From Rhodococcus sp. PAMC28707 (GTDB taxonomy: Bacteria > Actinomycetota > Actinomycetes > Mycobacteriales > Mycobacteriaceae), in NCBI RefSeq assembly GCF_004795915.1, contig NZ_CP039253.1, forward strand, positions 2,418,001 to 2,482,000: 64,000 nt of DNA, in the 5' to 3' direction. This document shows, one piece after another, positions 7,924-17,112 of this stretch. Numbering within the stretch: position 1 is the stretch's first letter; every line of letters starts with the position of its first letter. The translations under genes were made by a program, and so were the position numbers. A model generated the notes under the pieces. The model was given only the letters and a program-made list of their open reading frames with translations. It made no database searches and was not told the DNA's origin.

Positions 7924-9810
7924 TCAGGCTGGTTCGACCGATGCCGGTCGGCCGGTGAGATAGCCCTGCACCATGTCGATGCCGAGTTCGACGGCGACGC
8001 GCAGTTCGCCGTCGGTCTCGACACCTTCCATGATCAGGGTCGCGCCGACTTCCCGCGCGAACGCAGTGAGCGACGCCACGGCCGCCCTGCGGGTCGGATC
8101 CAGGTCCACGCCGTGGACGAGTGAATAGTCCAGTTTCAGCGTGTCGGGTTTCAGTTCCACGACTTGGCGGAGTCCGGCGAATCCGGCTCCGACATCGTCG
8201 ACGGATATTTTGACGCCTGCGGCCCTGAGGTCTTCGACGGATCGAGCCACAGCGCGATAGTCGTCGACCCGTTCATGCTCGGTTATCTCCAAATATATTG
8301 TGCGCTTGCCTATGTGCGGTCGAAGACGGGCCAGCATGTCGGTCGTCCTGATAGTTTCCGCCGAGGCGTTGACCGAGACGAACGCATCGGCGGGAAGGCC
8401 TGCCATCGTGCGTAGTGCCGTATCGATCGCGGCGAGTTCGAGACGTGGACCGACACCGGCACATGTTGCGTCGCGAAACCAGATGTACGGCGAACCGTGA
8501 CCGAACGGGAAGCGGGAAAGTGCCTCGTACCCGAGCACGGCTCGGGTGACGGTGTCGCAGATCGGCTGGAACACGATCGAGGGTCCACCGGAGTCGATGA
8601 GTGCGTCTATTCGATCCCGTATGCCGAGAGGATCCAAGCGAAGGTGGTTTGCCGCCGCAGCTGGATCTGCTTTCTCGCGGTACATCTCGATATCGGCCAG
8701 TGCAATCAACCGCCGCATGGGTGCGTCCGTGCTGTCTCCGCAGATCAGGCTGTCGCCGGCCGATCCGATGCTGGTGGTGAACGGCGGACCGCTGAACGAT
8801 TCTTCGAGTCCCGCGCGGATCCGAGTCTCGGCGTCGTCGACCTCGTTGCGGCTGCCGATGTGTACACACACGAACTGGTCGCCGCCCAACCGTGACACCA
8901 CCGCATCGGCGGACGCAGCGTGTAGCAACCGGCTTGCTACCTCTGTCAACACCGCATCGCCCGAGGGGTGCCCGAATCGGGCATTGATGGCCTTGAACCT
9001 GTCGATGTCGATCACTACTACGCCGATGTAGCGCATCTCGTGTATCGGCGAGGCGTTGAGGGTGTTGAGGTATCCCACCGCATGAAACAATCCACGACGG
9101 TTCCACAGCCCGGTCAGCGGATCCCGGAGTGCTCCGTCTGCGCGTTCGCGGAGATAGCGAATGTAAGGACGAAGTGCGAACGGCATCACGAACATCGATG
9201 CAACGGTGACGGCGCGCGAGGAAACTGTCCAAGGGTCTGCCCCGTCGAGTATCGACATCCCGGCCGTGAGCAACAGTGCCGTGAAGGCACACGCGAGATG
9301 GATGCCGAGCACCCTCGACGATGTCCCGATGATGGCGAATAGGGCGACGATGGCGAACATTGCCGAACTCGACATCGCGAGCAACGGCGAATTGGGTAGC
9401 AGCATCACTGCCAGGATCCCTAGGTCGGCCCAGATGATGAACGCTTTGATCAGAATCGGACGAGGCCAGGGCCCGAGAAACCAACGGAGTGCGACGGGGA
9501 CCGTGCTCACGGAAGCGAGAGATATGAGGATTGCGGCGGGAAGGGCCAACTGTCCGGACGGAACCAGCAGGATTCCGGACAGTCCGAATGACAACGTCAG
9601 TGAACCGATGAGGGCCTTCGCCCAGTGCTCACTGTTCGGTGCGCGAACCCTGAAGGAGTAGTCGGCCGCTTTCAGAACTCGAGGTTCGATCGCACGAGTG
9701 TCCACTGGGTTGGTAGCCACTGGGTTGGCGTCCCTTGTGCGGGAAGCCCAGGAGTCAGGGGACTCGTCGTGGAACGCGAGCTTGCCGGTCACCGATCGAC
9801 AGCCTTTCAT
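7924..9810 (-). CDS. Membrane GGDEF-EAL protein (c-di-GMP phosphodiesterase, degenerate cyclase)
   Basis: A 628-aa protein. About six hydrophobic segments (residues ~65-215) are followed by a GGDEF domain (LTGLWNRRGLF entry motif, VVVIDIDRFKAINARFGHPSGDAVL) and an EAL domain. The cyclase signature reads RLGGDQF rather than GG(D/E)EF, losing the glutamate that binds metal, so cyclase activity is doubtful. The EAL domain keeps GYEALSRF, VSVNAS, EITEHE, the double aspartate of SVDDVGAGFAGL, KLDYSLVHGVD and EGVETDGE, so phosphodiesterase activity is plausible. It is convergent with the ABM gene and has a 224-bp upstream region with no gene. It is probably a bifunctional-type protein working mainly as a hydrolase or a GTP-responsive one. 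Confidence 0.9.
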   Translation of the reverse strand: MKGCRSVTGKLAFHDESPDSWASRTRDANPVATNPVDTRAIEPRVLKAADYSFRVRAPNSEHWAKALIGSLTLSFGLSGILLVPSGQLALPAAILISLASVSTVPVALRWFLGPWPRPILIKAFIIWADLGILAVMLLPNSPLLAMSSSAMFAIVALFAIIGTSSRVLGIHLACAFTALLLTAGMSILDGADPWTVSSRAVTVASMFVMPFALRPYIRYLRERADGALRDPLTGLWNRRGLFHAVGYLNTLNASPIHEMRYIGVVVIDIDRFKAINARFGHPSGDAVLTEVASRLLHAASADAVVSRLGGDQFVCVHIGSRNEVDDAETRIRAGLEESFSGPPFTTSIGSAGDSLICGDSTDAPMRRLIALADIEMYREKADPAAAANHLRLDPLGIRDRIDALIDSGGPSIVFQPICDTVTRAVLGYEALSRFPFGHGSPYIWFRDATCAGVGPRLELAAIDTALRTMAGLPADAFVSVNASAETIRTTDMLARLRPHIGKRTIYLEITEHERVDDYRAVARSVEDLRAAGVKISVDDVGAGFAGLRQVVELKPDTLKLDYSLVHGVDLDPTRRAAVASLTAFAREVGATLIMEGVETDGELRVAVELGIDMVQGYLTGRPASVEPA

Positions 9811-10034
9811 GCGGGACCTGCCGGTACTCGAGAACTTTCTTGTCCATGCAACGGCCGATCGTTCGTATTCTCAGGTCCCCGACCTGTCAAGGAACGGTAC
9901 CAGTGAGTGGGCTGTTAGAAGGCCGAAATGGGATCCAGCTGCCGGTTACAGCCGACGAAAGTGTATGCGCGGCGCGTTTTCCTCGGGCAATGCATTGTGG
10001 GTGACTGCCGAGATGATACGTACTGGACGGCATA

Positions 10035-12410
10035 TCAGACCATGTCTTTCTCGGTCAGCCATCGCAGCGTCGGCCAACCGCAGAACACCGGTAGCCAACA
10101 CGTGAGCACCCGATAGAGCAGTACGGATGGAACGGCGATGCTAGCGGGAAGGCCGAATGCCGCGAGGCCACCGATCAGGGCTGCTTCGACGGCTCCGACC
10201 CCGCCCGGCGTCGGGGCCGCCGACGCCAGCGTTCCGCCGATCATGGTGACGACGGTGACCGTGATGAACGTCGTCCCACCCCCGAACGCCTCGATGCTCG
10301 CCCATAGAGCCAGTGCAGCTCCGAGAGTGGTTGCAGCACATCCGAGTACGATGATCGAGAAGCGTTTCGGATCACGTGCGAGTTCGCCGAGTTCGCCGAA
10401 CAGCTCCTTGAGCTGTGGGCGTACGTCGTTCCGCAGCCATCGGCGTAGTTTCGGTACGAACAGCAAGGTGCCTACGGCACCGAGGGCAACACCGGCGATG
10501 AGGTAGAGAACAGTCGGGTCGGGCACGAAATGTGCCAGATCCGCCGAAGTACCGGCAGCAAAGGTGAAGAGGATCAACAGCCCGACGTGGGTGATCACCT
10601 GAACGGACTGTTGCAGTGCAACTGCGGCCGTAGCTCGAACGGCTCCGAGACCACCCTTCTGCAGGAATCGAACGCTCAGTGCGAGACCGCCGACGCCTGC
10701 AGGGGTCGTCGTTGCCGCAAACGTATTGGCAAGCTGCATGATCGTCAGGTTGCGGAAACTCACCATGCCCGAAGCGCATGCCCATAATGCTGCGGCAGCA
10801 CCGACGTAGGTCAGCGCTGATACAACGAGTCCGAGTAGTGCCCACCACCAGTTCACCGATTGCAGCTCTGTCAGGAATGTGGGCACCGCACTGATGAACG
10901 GGTAGGCGACGTAGACGAGGCCGATCAGCAGGACGAGCTGAATGATCTGACTCCGCGAGAAGCGGGTGACCTGTTCGGCCTTGATCTTGTCGGCACCCGT
11001 CTGTTCGGCGACCTCATCACGTACGGCCTTCATGACCTCGTTGCCGTCGGGAACCGATACGCGGACGCGTTTGGGTATCGCCGATTTCGTCAGCCTGCCC
11101 GATGCCGCAAGAACAGTGTCGGCGTCGAGGGCCTCGATGGCACTGCCCACGGCGTGTTCCTTACCGAACAGCGCAGCAGTTGTGATCAGCAACTGCGCAA
11201 TGTCGGACTGCATCTGAGCGTCGGTTGCGCCTAGTTCGGCGTTCGCGAATCCGCCGAAGAGTGCCTTGCCTTCGTCGTTTCTGATCTCTGCAGTGCGCAG
11301 GTCGCCATGGGAGACCTGGAACCCGTGCATAGTCTGCAGTCCCCTCCAGATGCTGGTGACCAGAGTATCCGGGGAGGTTTCGTCGACGGGAACTCCGATG
11401 GGCGCGGTATGTGCATACATTGCCCACCCGCGTTCGAGTGCCGATGCTGCCAGCGGGCGACTGCTGGCGATGGACAGGTTCCCGATAGCGATGCCCATCA
11501 ACGCCCGGTGCTCGACGGCTCGGTGCAATGATCCATGCGATGGAACGAACTCTGCACTGCGGAAGGACAACCATCGCCACAGTTGGCGCAACGCACCTCC
11601 ACTGCGCTGGTTCTGCCCGTACATCTCGACGATCAGATCTGGCTCTGCACCCTCTGTCGACGCCGATAGTACGAGGGGCCCCGGGCCTGAAGGTTTCACC
11701 ACGCGTAAGGAATTCACGATGTGCCCGCGCTTGGACAACAGACGTACCGCGTCTTCGAGCGGCACTTCGAGGGCTGGAGTGCCGACGACCAGAACGATCA
11801 ATGCGCCGATGAGCCAGCCCACCGACAGGCCCAGCAGTGAGCGGGCAGGCACGACAGTGCTTACGAACAAGTGAATCGGAACGAACGCCAGGAGCAGGAT
11901 CCACCAGACGCGCCGCCAGCGCTTCGGTAGCCATGGCCCGGACACGGTGAGGACCGCAGCGAGCATGCCGATCCAGCGAGGATCGTCCAGGAACTGGGAA
12001 AGAAATGTGTCGAGCCGATCGGGGACTTCGAGGTGCCAGGCGGGCGTCGAGATTCCGCTCCCGGTAATCGACAACGCCAGACCGGCGAGCAGTCCAGCCG
12101 CGCCGTACCCGGCCAGTAGCTTCCATTCCCGGCCGGCGATCAGTCCGATCAGAATTCCGAACGGCAGCGCCAGGATCGCCACGCCGTACAGCACGTACAC
12201 CAGATTCGACTTGTCCGGACTGAGCACCCCGACGATGTTCGAGACCGAGTTCTCCAGCGCGTCCCATTGATTTCGAGTGATGAGCGATCCGGCGATGACC
12301 GTGGACAGCAGGAGCAGTGCCAGAACGACCCGCATGATGTCACTGGTGCGTCGTACCAGCGGTTGCAGCAGGCTGCCCGTCACTGGTATGTCGCGCCCAT
12401 CAACCCGCAT
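10035..12410 (-). CDS. Large flippase-like membrane protein (LPG synthase TM / UPF0104 type) with kinase-like middle
   Basis: A 791-aa protein with three parts. The N-terminal ~230 residues have about six membrane segments. A soluble middle (res ~235-450) contains VSHGDLRTAEIRN and ALFGGFANAELGATDAQMQSDIAQL, resembling the HGDL..N and DFG..D blocks of aminoglycoside/atypical kinases but with key acids altered. The C-terminal region (res ~470-790) has eight membrane segments of the lysylphosphatidylglycerol synthetase TM / YbhN family, including TTTPAGVGGLALSVRFLQKGG and SAAPTPGGVGAVEAALIGGL. The ATG at 12410 is used. Family members are implicated in lipid flipping across the membrane; no lysyl-transferase domain is present. 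The function is not established, and a role in envelope lipid handling is inference. Confidence 0.8.
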   Translation of the reverse strand: MRVDGRDIPVTGSLLQPLVRRTSDIMRVVLALLLLSTVIAGSLITRNQWDALENSVSNIVGVLSPDKSNLVYVLYGVAILALPFGILIGLIAGREWKLLAGYGAAGLLAGLALSITGSGISTPAWHLEVPDRLDTFLSQFLDDPRWIGMLAAVLTVSGPWLPKRWRRVWWILLLAFVPIHLFVSTVVPARSLLGLSVGWLIGALIVLVVGTPALEVPLEDAVRLLSKRGHIVNSLRVVKPSGPGPLVLSASTEGAEPDLIVEMYGQNQRSGGALRQLWRWLSFRSAEFVPSHGSLHRAVEHRALMGIAIGNLSIASSRPLAASALERGWAMYAHTAPIGVPVDETSPDTLVTSIWRGLQTMHGFQVSHGDLRTAEIRNDEGKALFGGFANAELGATDAQMQSDIAQLLITTAALFGKEHAVGSAIEALDADTVLAASGRLTKSAIPKRVRVSVPDGNEVMKAVRDEVAEQTGADKIKAEQVTRFSRSQIIQLVLLIGLVYVAYPFISAVPTFLTELQSVNWWWALLGLVVSALTYVGAAAALWACASGMVSFRNLTIMQLANTFAATTTPAGVGGLALSVRFLQKGGLGAVRATAAVALQQSVQVITHVGLLILFTFAAGTSADLAHFVPDPTVLYLIAGVALGAVGTLLFVPKLRRWLRNDVRPQLKELFGELGELARDPKRFSIIVLGCAATTLGAALALWASIEAFGGGTTFITVTVVTMIGGTLASAAPTPGGVGAVEAALIGGLAAFGLPASIAVPSVLLYRVLTCWLPVFCGWPTLRWLTEKDMV

Positions 12411-12467
12411 GCTGCTATCAGTACCTTCGATCGAACCCGTGTGCGCCGGCCGACGCTATTGGCAAAC

Positions 12468-13073
12468 CTACCGCGCGGGGCCGAGATGGTGGGTGATCCG
12501 GCGGTCGAGTTCGTTTCGTACCGCGGGCCACTCCGAATCGATGATCGAGAACACCACGGTGTCACGCAGCGAGCCATCGGGCATACGGGTGTGGTTGCGG
12601 AGAACCCCATCCTGTTTGGCCCCGAGTCGCGCAATCGCCGTTCGTGACTGGAGATTCATCCAGTGAGTCCGAAATTCGACTGCAATGCAATCCAATTCGT
12701 CGAACGCGTGGCTGAGAAGTAAAAGTTTGCTCGCCGCGTTCGTCCCGCTCCGATGCGCAGATGCAGCGTTCCAGGTGGACCCGATCTCTACCCGTCGGTG
12801 CGCCGCATCGGCATTCATGTACGTCGTCATGCCGAGTATCTGACCCGTGTCGTTCCGTCGCAGGGCGAACGGCAACATCGACCCCGTCTGCTGCAAGCCC
12901 AATCGTCGATCGATCTCGGCGGCCATATCGTCGGGGTGCGGAACCGAGGTGTACCAGAGGTTCCACAGCTCACCGTCACGGGCAGCGTCACACAAGCCTT
13001 CGAGATGATCGTGGCTCAGCGGCTCGAGCGTCACGACATCGTTCGACAGGTTTACCGGCTGCAGAAAAGTCAC
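12468..13073 (-). CDS. GNAT-family N-acetyltransferase (RimJ/RimL-like)
   Basis: A 201-aa acetyl-CoA-dependent transferase. Conserved blocks of the RimJ/RimL group are present: VTLEPLSHDHLEGL near the N-terminus, FALRRNDTGQILGMTTYMN, RRVEIGSTWNA, GTNAASKLLLLSHAFDELDCIAVEFRTHWMNLQSRTAIARLGAKQDGVLRNH. The GTG at 13073 places translation at the usual family N-terminus (TFLQPVNL). An upstream extension to 13349 reads unconserved sequence and overlaps the divergent small gene. The substrate is unknown; protein N-terminal alanine or a small amine are both possible. Confidence 0.85.
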   Translation of the reverse strand: MTFLQPVNLSNDVVTLEPLSHDHLEGLCDAARDGELWNLWYTSVPHPDDMAAEIDRRLGLQQTGSMLPFALRRNDTGQILGMTTYMNADAAHRRVEIGSTWNAASAHRSGTNAASKLLLLSHAFDELDCIAVEFRTHWMNLQSRTAIARLGAKQDGVLRNHTRMPDGSLRDTVVFSIIDSEWPAVRNELDRRITHHLGPAR

Positions 13074-13205
13074 GCTGGGGACTATACGCAGGCGGGCCGA
13101 CGCCGAGCACTGAGATTGGTCGGGGCCCGATTCGGCTACCTGGCCACCCGATGAACCGAGGGAAATCGTTGGCGTGCGGGCACACTGCAGTTTTATCAGG
13201 TACTT

Positions 13206-13514
13206 GTGCAGATTCGTGAATCCGAAAGCGGGAGAAGGTACTACAACACCTACTCCTCGTGGCTGCAAGAAAACGGTGTCGATGCCGATCCATGGCAATG
13301 GATCTCGCACCCCGATGATGTTCTCTCCCTTGTCCCGCGAGTAATGCAATCGAATGCCGACCGGGCACCCGAGACCGTTCGACTCGACGACGAGGATGTG
13401 ACGGCGTCCTCGCTGCTTCAGGCCGTCGAAAGCGTCGCCAATTCACCGGCACTCGCCGCGAGACTTGCACATATCAGTGCGAGCGCACGGCGGAACTACC
13501 TATGCGGCCGATGA
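13206..13514 (+). CDS. Small hypothetical protein
   Basis: A 102-aa acidic protein starting at GTG 13206. It contains an aromatic-rich N-terminal half (SGRRYYNTYSSWLQENG, DPWQWISHPDDVL) and a helical C-terminal half (ASSLLQAVESVANSPALAARLAHISASARR). Residue composition is protein-like rather than the Arg/Ser-rich pattern of shadow frames here. It ends 8 bp before the convergent 13523-13903 gene. I do not recognise the family; it could be a small regulatory or adaptor protein. Confidence 0.55.
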   Translation: MQIRESESGRRYYNTYSSWLQENGVDADPWQWISHPDDVLSLVPRVMQSNADRAPETVRLDDEDVTASSLLQAVESVANSPALAARLAHISASARRNYLCGR

Positions 13515-13522
13515 GGTGGAAT

Positions 13523-13903
13523 CTAGACTTCCAGCACGCTGACGCTGACACCGTAGGGCAGGAAGCGGACGCGTCTGGCCGGATCCACATTGTCCTTGTG
13601 GGCGCGCAGAGCATCCAGTTCGGTCGCGTACAGCTGGTCGATGTGCGCAGAGCCGTCGGAATCGACGGTGTAGATCGCCCAGACACCATCGCCGGTCTCG
13701 CCGGTGGTTTCCGGAGCAGGAGCCTGCTCCGGCTTCTTCTGTGCCGATGTGTCTCCGAAGAACGCGCCCCAAGAACCGCCTGCGCCGGGTTGCCCGAAAA
13801 TTTTACCTACCTGATCGACGACGTCGCGGAGTCCGTCGCTCGCTTCTTTGGCGAGGCGATCGAAGTCCTCGGGGTCGATGCCGAAGGGTCCGTTGTTTGT
13901 CAT
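13523..13903 (-). CDS. Conserved small actinobacterial protein of unknown function
   Basis: A 126-aa soluble protein. The N-terminal part (FGIDPEDFDRLAKEASDGLRDVVDQVGKIFGQPG) looks like an amphipathic helix. It is joined through a Pro/Glu/Thr-rich linker (QAPAPETTGETGD) to a small C-terminal domain (VWAIYTVDSDGSAHIDQLYATELDALRAHKDNVDPARRVRFLPYGVSV). No catalytic motif was recognised. It lies 27 bp downstream of the first AIM24 gene on the same strand and is probably co-transcribed with that cluster. Confidence 0.72.
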   Translation of the reverse strand: MTNNGPFGIDPEDFDRLAKEASDGLRDVVDQVGKIFGQPGAGGSWGAFFGDTSAQKKPEQAPAPETTGETGDGVWAIYTVDSDGSAHIDQLYATELDALRAHKDNVDPARRVRFLPYGVSVSVLEV

Positions 13904-13930
13904 CTCTCCATAGTGCCCTTGCCAGTCAAG

Positions 13931-14677
13931 TTATTGCTGCTGGAGTCGCGAACCGATCGTGCCGTGCAGCGTCCGCAAGCTGTCCTGTCCGAGCGAGACG
14001 GTCTGCGACTCGATGTGGCGCAGCAGGTGGCCGTCGTCCAGAACCTTTTCACTGGATTGAATGAGCACTGTTCCTGCGCCGGTGAAGTCGAACTGACGCT
14101 CTTCGCCGGTGTTGGCCCCGAGGAATCCACGAGCGGCGCCCAGAAAGTTCTGCATCCACCCGGCGTCGAAGTGGTGTGACGGCGACGGGCAATCGGCCCA
14201 GCCGACCAGCGCTTCGGGGTCGATGCGCAACGGCGGCTCGGCGAACATGACAGGCCCGTTGGACGACGCCAGAAACTTGCCCGTGCCCAGCAGCGTCAGG
14301 AATCCGGGGACGATCGACTGCTTCAGATCGAGTGTTGGTTCGAAGGCCAGGAGGTTCGAGGCTCGGATGGTCAGGTTGCCGTCGTCGAGGTCGTAGCTGT
14401 TGATGTTGAATCCACGGTCGCCGAGGATCAACTTGCCCTGTCCCTGTGCGAGCACCCAGTCGTTGGAATACAGCGGCGAGGAGAATCGAGCGGCAACGAT
14501 GGCAGGCATCGACGTCTGACCGAGTGGTTCGAATCGAATATTGCCGTAGTACGCAATCATCGCGCCCTTGGACGTGAACCAGGGTTGGCCGGCGAGTTCG
14601 ATGCAGAAGGCGTAGTCGTTACCGGGGACGTTGTCGTCGATGGGCAGCGTGTGGGGGGTGTGGATCTCGATGTTCAT
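13931..14677 (-). CDS. AIM24-family protein, copy 3 of tandem cluster
   Basis: A 248-aa protein of the AIM24 (TerD-unrelated beta-prism) family. Typical elements are the early GKGxMI-like block FTSKGAMIAYYGNIRFEPL, a glycine-pattern AQGQGKLILGDRG, DLKQSIVPGFLTLLGTGKF and the closing GAGTVLIQSSEKVL. It is the longest and most divergent of three neighbouring paralogues. The ATG at 14677 lies 9 bp after the stop of the second copy, suggesting one transcript. AIM24 proteins have a mitochondrial namesake affecting inner-membrane organisation; the bacterial function is not established. Confidence 0.82.
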   Translation of the reverse strand: MNIEIHTPHTLPIDDNVPGNDYAFCIELAGQPWFTSKGAMIAYYGNIRFEPLGQTSMPAIVAARFSSPLYSNDWVLAQGQGKLILGDRGFNINSYDLDDGNLTIRASNLLAFEPTLDLKQSIVPGFLTLLGTGKFLASSNGPVMFAEPPLRIDPEALVGWADCPSPSHHFDAGWMQNFLGAARGFLGANTGEERQFDFTGAGTVLIQSSEKVLDDGHLLRHIESQTVSLGQDSLRTLHGTIGSRLQQQ

Positions 14678-14686
14678 AACTTGCCC

Positions 14687-15346
14687 TCAGAATTTCTTCT
14701 CGGAGGCCTGGACCCATACGGTGCCCATACCGGTCATCTTCAGCTGAACGGCCTCGCCGCTGCCACGCCCCACCGCGTCACGCCAGCCGACGTTCGCCGA
14801 GATATCGACGTCGATGTTGCCCAGGTGGCAGACATAGGCCTGTGGATCCACGACGACCTGGGGATGCTCCGGGCCGACCTGCAGCGCCATCGCCCCACCG
14901 TGCGACAGAACTGCGACGCTGCCCACACCGGTCAGCTGCGTCGTGAACAGTCCCTGCCCGGTCATCGCACCCCGGACGGCACCCCGTACTGCGCCGCCCT
15001 GAGAGCCAAGGGAGACAATGGAACTCGACAAACAGCCGTCGTGGGCCAGCAGTCGGTCGGCCTCCACAGTGAGCATCGACGATCCGTCGAGGTGAATCAC
15101 TTCCACGTACAAGCCGGCGTCGCCGTAGAACACCTCCCCCTGGCCCTCGGCGGCCATCATGGCAACATGCTCGCCCGACATCAGTCGTCCCGCCATTCCT
15201 GCGACGCCGCTGCTCCCACCCATCGAATGTGGAATGAAGTGGACGTCACCGGTGTAATACAGCATCGAACCCTTACGAGCCAAGACGTTCTGCCCGGCCG
15301 CCAAAGGGGATTTGACGACTTTGCTGTTGACGAGCTCGAGCGGCAT
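14687..15346 (-). CDS. AIM24-family protein, copy 2 of tandem cluster
   Basis: A 219-aa AIM24 paralogue. It has the family ladder NVLARKGSMLYYTGDVHF, EGQGEVFYGDAGLYVEVIHL, GCLSSSIVSLGSQGG, MTGQGLFTTQLTGVGSVAVLSHGG, DPQAYVCHLGNIDVDISANVGWRDAVGRGSGEAVQLKMTGMGTVWVQ broken across the chain. The ATG at 15346 is 1 bp past the stop of copy 1, so translational coupling is likely. It is closer to copy 1 than to copy 3 in motif spacing. The function is unknown. Confidence 0.84.
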   Translation of the reverse strand: MPLELVNSKVVKSPLAAGQNVLARKGSMLYYTGDVHFIPHSMGGSSGVAGMAGRLMSGEHVAMMAAEGQGEVFYGDAGLYVEVIHLDGSSMLTVEADRLLAHDGCLSSSIVSLGSQGGAVRGAVRGAMTGQGLFTTQLTGVGSVAVLSHGGAMALQVGPEHPQVVVDPQAYVCHLGNIDVDISANVGWRDAVGRGSGEAVQLKMTGMGTVWVQASEKKF

Positions 15347-15347
15347 G

Positions 15348-15986
15348 TCAGCGTTCCTCGGGTTGGATGTAGACGACGCCTTGGCCGTCGAAACGGAGCG
15401 AGAAGGCTTCACCGCTCCCACCACCGACGGCGGATCGCCAGGTGACGTCGGTGACGAAACTCTGATTGAGCCGACCGCGATGTGCCACGAAGGAGTCCGG
15501 ATCGACGACGAGCGGATAGGTCGGGTCGACGGCGAGCGCGATCAAGGGTCCGCCTGCCGAAAGTAAGGCCACCGAACCCGAACCGCAGACGACGGTCGTG
15601 AACAGGCCCTGGCCCGAGGATGCTCCGCGGAGGCCGGCGAACTTGACCTCGGTCTTCAGCTGGCCGGTCAGTGCGAGCAGCTGTGAGGCCTCTACGTGCA
15701 TGGTGTCGTTCGCGAGTTCGACGATCGTGATGTCCTGAGCATCGACGGCGAAGTACACCGTGCCCTTGCCGGAAACCTCCATGAGAGAAAGAGATTCACC
15801 GGTTACCTTCTGCTTCAGCGCCGCGCGTAGTCCACCGCCTCCGCCCATTCCTGCGCTCTTGAAGGCGACGTCACCCTCGTACGCAACCATGGAACCGGAC
15901 ATCGCACGTAGCGAATCGCCCTGCGGTGATCCCTGAAGTAGATTCGCAACGAGCACCCTGTGCCCGTTCATTGTCAGCTGAGCCAC
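15348..15986 (-). CDS. AIM24-family protein, copy 1 of tandem cluster
   Basis: About 212 aa; the first gene of the AIM24 trio in the direction of transcription. Motifs: AMSGSMVAYEGDVAFKSAGMGGGGG, MEVSGKGTVYFAVDAQDITIV, ASSGQGLFTTVVCGSGSVALLS, DPDSFVAHRGRLNQSFVTDVTWRSAVGGGSGEAF, FDGQGVVYIQP. The GTG at 15986 is preferred (MAQLTMNGHRVLV); ATG 15971 and an extension to 16022 are alternatives, and none has a strong ribosome site. Its end abuts copy 2. Confidence 0.82.
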   Translation of the reverse strand: MAQLTMNGHRVLVANLLQGSPQGDSLRAMSGSMVAYEGDVAFKSAGMGGGGGLRAALKQKVTGESLSLMEVSGKGTVYFAVDAQDITIVELANDTMHVEASQLLALTGQLKTEVKFAGLRGASSGQGLFTTVVCGSGSVALLSAGGPLIALAVDPTYPLVVDPDSFVAHRGRLNQSFVTDVTWRSAVGGGSGEAFSLRFDGQGVVYIQPEER

Positions 15987-16040
15987 GGGGGAACTATCCC
16001 ACGCAACGTTCCCCCGTGCCAAAGCTGAAGTCGGTTCGAA

Positions 16041-17018
16041 TTACACGAGCGGGCGCAGTGTCTTACCTGCGAGTTCGACGATGCCGGGCTCGTGACCGTT
16101 GGTGATCAGGTTGATGATGATGCCGTCGATACCTTGATCGAGTACCCGTGTCTGCACCTGTTCGGCGACGTCGTCGGGTGTGCCGCAGAACTGGCGGTCG
16201 GTTGCTGCCGCCTTGTCGGTGTCGGAGAGGTTGGACAAGTCGACTCCGTTCGACAGCAAGTAGTCGCTCTGCAGCTTGCGCGCTTTGTCACCGTCCTCGT
16301 CGAGGATGACGAAGGCCAGGAAACTTGTCTCGAGATCCTTCGGATCACGGTCTACCTCTTCGCACCGAGCTTCGACTGCCTTCATCTTGCGGGGCAATTC
16401 GCTTGCGTCGCAGATGATGTTGAGATGATCGGCGAATTGGGCAGCGAGACCGAAGGTCTTCTTCTCTCCGCCTCCGCCGAGCATGATGGGCAGATCGTCG
16501 CGGATGCGGGGCTCGTTGATGGCGTTCTCGACCTGGTACCACAGCCCGTCGAAGCTCGGCCGTTGCCCGCGGAGCATCGGCTCGATGATCTGCAGTGCCT
16601 CGTCGAGACGCTCGAATCGGTCGGTGAAAGTGCCGAACTCCAAGCCGAAGCTCTGGTGCTCGAGTTCGTACCACCCGGCACCGATCCCGAGGATCGCGCG
16701 ACCGCCGCTCACGACATCGAGCGTGGTGACGGTCTTCGCCAAGATGGCCGGGTTCCGGTACGTGTTTCCGGTGACGAGTGCCGAGAGTTGGATCGTCTCG
16801 GTAGCGGTGGCCAGCGCCGACAGCGCCGAGTACGCCTCGAGCATCGGATCGTCGGGTTTACCGATTCCAGGTAATTGATAGAAATGGTCCATGACGAACG
16901 CGGTGTCGAATCCTGCTGCTTCGGCTTCGCGCGCCTGCGCGATGACCTTCGGGAACAGCTCTGCGACGGAGCCTGAGTAGCTGAAATTGGGCATCTGATA
17001 ACCGAGGCGGATAGTCAC
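16041..17018 (-). CDS. LLM-class F420-dependent oxidoreductase
   Basis: A 325-aa luciferase-like TIM-barrel flavin/deazaflavin enzyme. Conserved features: IRLGYQMPNFSYSG start, EAAGFDTAFVMDHFYQLPG, LSALVTGNTYRNPAILAKTVTTLDVVSGGRAILGIGAGWYELEH (the classic F420-binding LLM block), DLPIMLGGGGEKKTFGLAA, and FCGTPDDVAEQVQ near the C-terminus. The GTG at 17018 gives the standard N-terminus; longer frames are unconserved. It is transcribed leftward, 55 bp before the AIM24 cluster and divergent from the VOC gene. The substrate is unknown. Confidence 0.87.
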   Translation of the reverse strand: MTIRLGYQMPNFSYSGSVAELFPKVIAQAREAEAAGFDTAFVMDHFYQLPGIGKPDDPMLEAYSALSALATATETIQLSALVTGNTYRNPAILAKTVTTLDVVSGGRAILGIGAGWYELEHQSFGLEFGTFTDRFERLDEALQIIEPMLRGQRPSFDGLWYQVENAINEPRIRDDLPIMLGGGGEKKTFGLAAQFADHLNIICDASELPRKMKAVEARCEEVDRDPKDLETSFLAFVILDEDGDKARKLQSDYLLSNGVDLSNLSDTDKAAATDRQFCGTPDDVAEQVQTRVLDQGIDGIIINLITNGHEPGIVELAGKTLRPLV

Positions 17019-17112
17019 CCGCTCAACGCTACTCTCGTCGGTGGCCTGCTCGGAGGCACACCGATGGCTTCGATACCGCCTCGTACCAACTTCGAAAGGG
17101 GCACGATGAGGT

